A stretch of 43,282 bases of DNA from assembly GCA_003576805.1 (NCBI GenBank), contig QEVM01000036.1:1-43282 (forward strand), in the 5' to 3' direction. The notes beneath the pieces are model-generated. The model saw only the letters and a program-made list of their open reading frames with translations. It did not search any database and had not been told where the DNA came from. Below are positions 40,996 through 43,282 of this stretch, piece by piece. The stretch's first letter is position 1; each line of letters begins with the position of its first letter. The position numbers and the translations under genes were made by a program. The stretch comes from Pseudomonadota bacterium (GTDB lineage Bacteria > Myxococcota_A > UBA9160 > PR03).

Positions 40996-41974
40996 ATGAT
41001 CAGCAGCCTCCACGTCCTCCGCGCTCCCGTCGCCGACTTCCTCACCCGCCTCTCGCTCGGCCCGCGCCAGTCCCACGCGTCGCTGGCGCTCTGGCCGCTC
41101 GTGCTGCGGACCGACACCGGAGCTTCCGCGACGCCGCCCTTCGTACCGCTCGCCGACGCCGTCGAGGCGGACGCGCTGCGCGTCGACGAGGTGAGCCCCG
41201 GTGGCATGGTCCCGCACGTCCGCGTCGAGAACGACGGCGACACCGCCGTGCTCGTGCTGTTCGGCGAGGAGCTGCGCGGCGCGAAACAGATCGCGTCGCC
41301 AACGCGAGCTTCCTGATCGGACCGAGAGCCAGGTCGTGATCGACGTGTCGTGCGTCGAGCAGGGGCGCTGGGAGCGCCGGCCGGGCGTTCGGTTCTCGCC
41401 GAGCCGCGAGGTGCTGTCGACGTCGGTGCGCAAGAAGATGGCGCTCAAGGTCGCCGACTCGCGCTCGCGCGGCCGCTCCTTCGCGGCGGATCAGATCGAA
41501 GTGTGGGACGAGGTCGCAGCACGTCTCGGGCACTCCGGCACGAGCACGCGGAGCTCCGCCTACGCCGACTATGTCGCGGCGCGGCAACACGACGTGCGCG
41601 ACTTCACCGCCTCGTTCCAACCGCTCCCCGATCAGGTCGGATTCGTCGCGGCGATCGGCGGCGCGATCGCCGGGCTCGAGACGATCGGGCGGCCCGAGGC
41701 GTTCGCGCGCGCGTTCGCCGGGCTCGTGCGCGCCTACGCCATCGACGCCGTGGACGCGGAGCTGGTGAAGCAGCGCGGAACGGCGCGCAACGGCGCGCGC
41801 CGCTTCGAGGCGCCCGAGCCGTTCCTGCGCGCGCTCGCCGCGGCGCCCGCCGACGCGAGCGCTTCGCTCGGACTCGGCGAGGACGTGCGTCTCGACGACG
41901 GACAGGTCGCGGGCTGCGCGCTCGTCGCGGGCGACGTCGTGCACCTCACCGCGTTCCCCTGCGAAATGGTGTGA
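40996..41974 (+). pseudogene. ARPP-1-domain gene with two single-base deletions
   Basis: ATG 40996 has AGGAG upstream. The first frame reads LHVLRAPVADFLTRLSLGP to LFGEELRGAKQ and stops at 41316. Losing one A near 41289 and one base near 41322 explains the rest: restoring both gives KQNRVANASFLIG, then ESQVVIDVSCVEQGRWERRP and FAAIGGAIAGLETIGRPEAF-like sequence to 41974, about 325 residues. The GEEL-GAKQNR and SCVEQGRW motifs are those of the ARPP-1 domain family, of unknown function. Either a recent pseudogene or sequence errors. Confidence 0.72.
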
Positions 41975-41980
41975 CCCGGG

Positions 41981-41998
41981 CCCGCGCCTCGGCGCGGG
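41981..41998 (+). terminator. GC-rich hairpin after the ARPP-1 gene
   Basis: CCCGCGCC-TC-GGCGCGGG, an 8-bp perfect stem seven bases after the stop codon. A plausible terminator, without T-run. Confidence 0.5.
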
Positions 41999-42134
41999 AG
42001 ACCGTGCGCGCGGCAGCGCGGCGGAGAGCGCGCGAGGTTTCTCCGGCTCTCGCACCCCGCCGCGCTCCGCGCGCGCCACGCGCGCGACGCCCGCGCACGT
42101 TGCGGATCCGCGTCGCCGCCGTACCGTGCCGCGC

Positions 42135-42623
42135 ATGGACAAGCGCGCGCTCGTTCGGCAGCTCATCGCCAAGCTGGAGGACGCGCTGCTCGTCGCCGAG
42201 CGCGCGCGCGACGCGGCCGAGACGGAGGCGCGCGAGGGCGCGACGCCGGCCGAGAAGCGCGACGACGCGCGCGTCGCGCTCGAGTGGTCGAACCTCGCGC
42301 GCGGGCAGGACCGGCGCGCGGCGCAGCTCCGCGCCGATCTCGCGGCGCTCGAGAGCTTCGCGCCCGCGCCGCTGCCCGAAGGCGCCGCCGTCGCGCTCGG
42401 CGCCGTCGTCGAGGTCGAGCACGACGACGGCGGCCTCACCGTCTTCCTCGCGCCCGCCGGCGCCGGCGAGGAGCTGACGGGCCCCGGCGGCGACGGCTTC
42501 CTCACCGTCGTCACGCCCCACTCCCCGCTCGGCCGCGCCGTCCTCGGCCGCCGCGCCGGCGACGTCGCCACCGCCCGCATCGCCGGCGAGCAGCGCGAGT
42601 GGAGCATCACGTGGGTGGAGTAG
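42135..42623 (+). CDS. GreA/GreB-like transcription factor
   Basis: A 162-residue protein. The N-terminal half is a helical hairpin with RALVRQLIAKLEDALLVAER and long charged helices, as in the coiled coil of GreA. The C-terminal half (ALGAVVEVEHDDGGLTVFLA, FLTVVTPHSPLGRAVLGRRA) matches the GreA/B C-terminal FKBP-like domain that docks on RNA polymerase. It may act as a GreA paralogue that modulates polymerase. ATG 42135 is chosen; an in-frame start nine bases upstream is possible. Confidence 0.8.
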   Translation: MDKRALVRQLIAKLEDALLVAERARDAAETEAREGATPAEKRDDARVALEWSNLARGQDRRAAQLRADLAALESFAPAPLPEGAAVALGAVVEVEHDDGGLTVFLAPAGAGEELTGPGGDGFLTVVTPHSPLGRAVLGRRAGDVATARIAGEQREWSITWVE

Positions 42624-42636
42624 CGGTCGCGGCTCG

Positions 42637-43282
42637 CTAGCCCGCCGGCGTCGGCTCGAGCGCGGTGGGCGCGAGGCGGACGCCGATCGGGCCGCGCGGG
42701 ACGAAGACGCGGCGCGGCGAGGCGTCGCCGCTGCGTTGGATCTCGACGGCGACCAGCTCGCCGGGGCGGCCCGTGACGGTGGCCTGGCGCAGCTCGCCGG
42801 CGTCGAGCACGAGGCGGTCGTCGTAACGCACGATCACGTCACCGCGCTCGAGCCCGATGCTGGCCGCGGTGCTGCCCTCGAGCACCTCGGCGACGGCGAC
42901 TCGGTTCGGCACGCCGGTCATGTAGAGCGCCCAGTCGTAGAGCGACTCGTCGAACTCGCTGCGCAGCGCGGCGAAGGCGTCGTCGATGGCGCGGCTCTCG
43001 GAGACGAAGCGCGGCGACTGCAGCCAGCCTTCGCGCGTGGCGCGGTCGCGCAGGTAGAGGCGTTCGAGCTCGATCTCGTCGAGCCGGCTGCGGAAGCGCT
43101 CCACGTCCTCGCGGCGGAAGCCGAGCGCGACGAGTCGGTCGACGTCGAACGAGGGCGGCGCCGCCAGCGCGGCCGCGCCGTGACGATCCGGCGCCGGCGC
43201 CGACGCTGTTTCGCTCTCGGACTCGCGCGCGGCGTTCGCTGCGTCGCCGGCGCGCGTCGCGCTCGGCGGCGCGGCGGCGCCG
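42637..43282 (-). CDS. PDZ-domain protein, 5' end beyond the window
   Basis: The frame is open from the window end to TAG at 42637, about 214 residues. The visible N-terminal part is Ala- and Pro-rich, then FDVDRLVALGFRREDVERF, a helical region (FVSESRAIDDAFAALRSEF) and YDWALYMTGVPNRVAVAEV. The PDZ domain follows: LEGSTAASIGLERGDVIVRY to VAVEIQRSG at the C-terminus. An apparent GTG start at 43102-43104 is internal, since the coding character continues upstream. PDZ domains bind peptide C-termini, often in periplasmic proteases or secretion proteins; the rest of the protein is needed to decide. Confidence 0.8.
   Translation of the reverse strand, partial: GAAAPPSATRAGDAANAARESESETASAPAPDRHGAAALAAPPSFDVDRLVALGFRREDVERFRSRLDEIELERLYLRDRATREGWLQSPRFVSESRAIDDAFAALRSEFDESLYDWALYMTGVPNRVAVAEVLEGSTAASIGLERGDVIVRYDDRLVLDAGELRQATVTGRPGELVAVEIQRSGDASPRRVFVPRGPIGVRLAPTALEPTPAG

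Noticed and set aside
1..43282. CRISPR array, tRNA, rRNA or insertion sequence
   Set aside because: No regular spaced repeats, no cloverleaf or rRNA segments and no transposase or integrase motifs were noticed by eye; a program search would be more sensitive for tRNA.

Overview
The window is GC-rich throughout with densely packed genes and looks like a chromosomal accessory region of a Gram-negative bacterium. It has a lipoprotein-type periplasmic NirK, a Coq4-family protein and a PlsC acyltransferase. The gene mix resembles Myxococcota, Binatota or other delta-like lineages, but no rRNA or other marker gene is present to settle this. I saw no tRNA, rRNA, CRISPR array or transposase.

Region 1 (1-7.9 kb) is a defence-type module. 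A gene fragment that may be the 3' end of zorC is followed 1 bp later by a SNF2 helicase, then a UvrD-type helicase with an N-terminal RelE/ParE-like domain, then a nuclease-helicase of the DUF2075 type. A MazG-like nucleotide pyrophosphohydrolase converges on these with no gap. A NERD-domain remnant closes the region.

Region 2 (7.9-26.6 kb) is held together by a 16-bp palindrome, TATGAC-N4-GTCATA, found nine times here and not noticed outside it. It contains a copper nitrite reductase (AniA type with a C-terminal cytochrome c), nirV, a PhyH-type dioxygenase, ferredoxins, a NorE-like subunit III, a Coq4-family protein, three ferritin-like diiron proteins, two radical SAM proteins, a GT8-like protein, a PAS-like/LuxR regulator and a frameshifted mobB. 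The central gene resembles quinol nitric oxide reductase, but one iron-ligand histidine is Asn (SHNFYW) and the quinol-site His and Glu are Ala and Val. This is the signature described for nitric oxide dismutase (Nod), which converts 2 NO to N2 and O2. The working model is that NirK makes NO from nitrite, Nod turns it into N2 and O2, and O2-using enzymes controlled by the same palindrome (diiron proteins, PhyH, Coq4-like) consume the oxygen under anoxia. Debris of a Baeyer-Villiger monooxygenase and other genes lies at 19.8-21.2 kb.

Region 3 (26.6-43.3 kb) has an even more CG-repetitive style. It carries a small conserved pair, an alpha/beta hydrolase, a TM0106-type nuclease/RNase H-fold/helicase fusion, a PlsC-DUF3293 fusion with an HD-hydrolase relic upstream, a tandem AAA+ ATPase with a 42-residue membrane peptide divergent from a WYL regulator, an SDR, an XRE regulator with candidate operator repeats, a frameshifted ARPP-1 gene, a GreA-like protein and a PDZ protein cut by the window end. 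Several conserved genes on the right carry one- or two-base indels, so either pseudogenes or uncorrected assembly errors should be considered.
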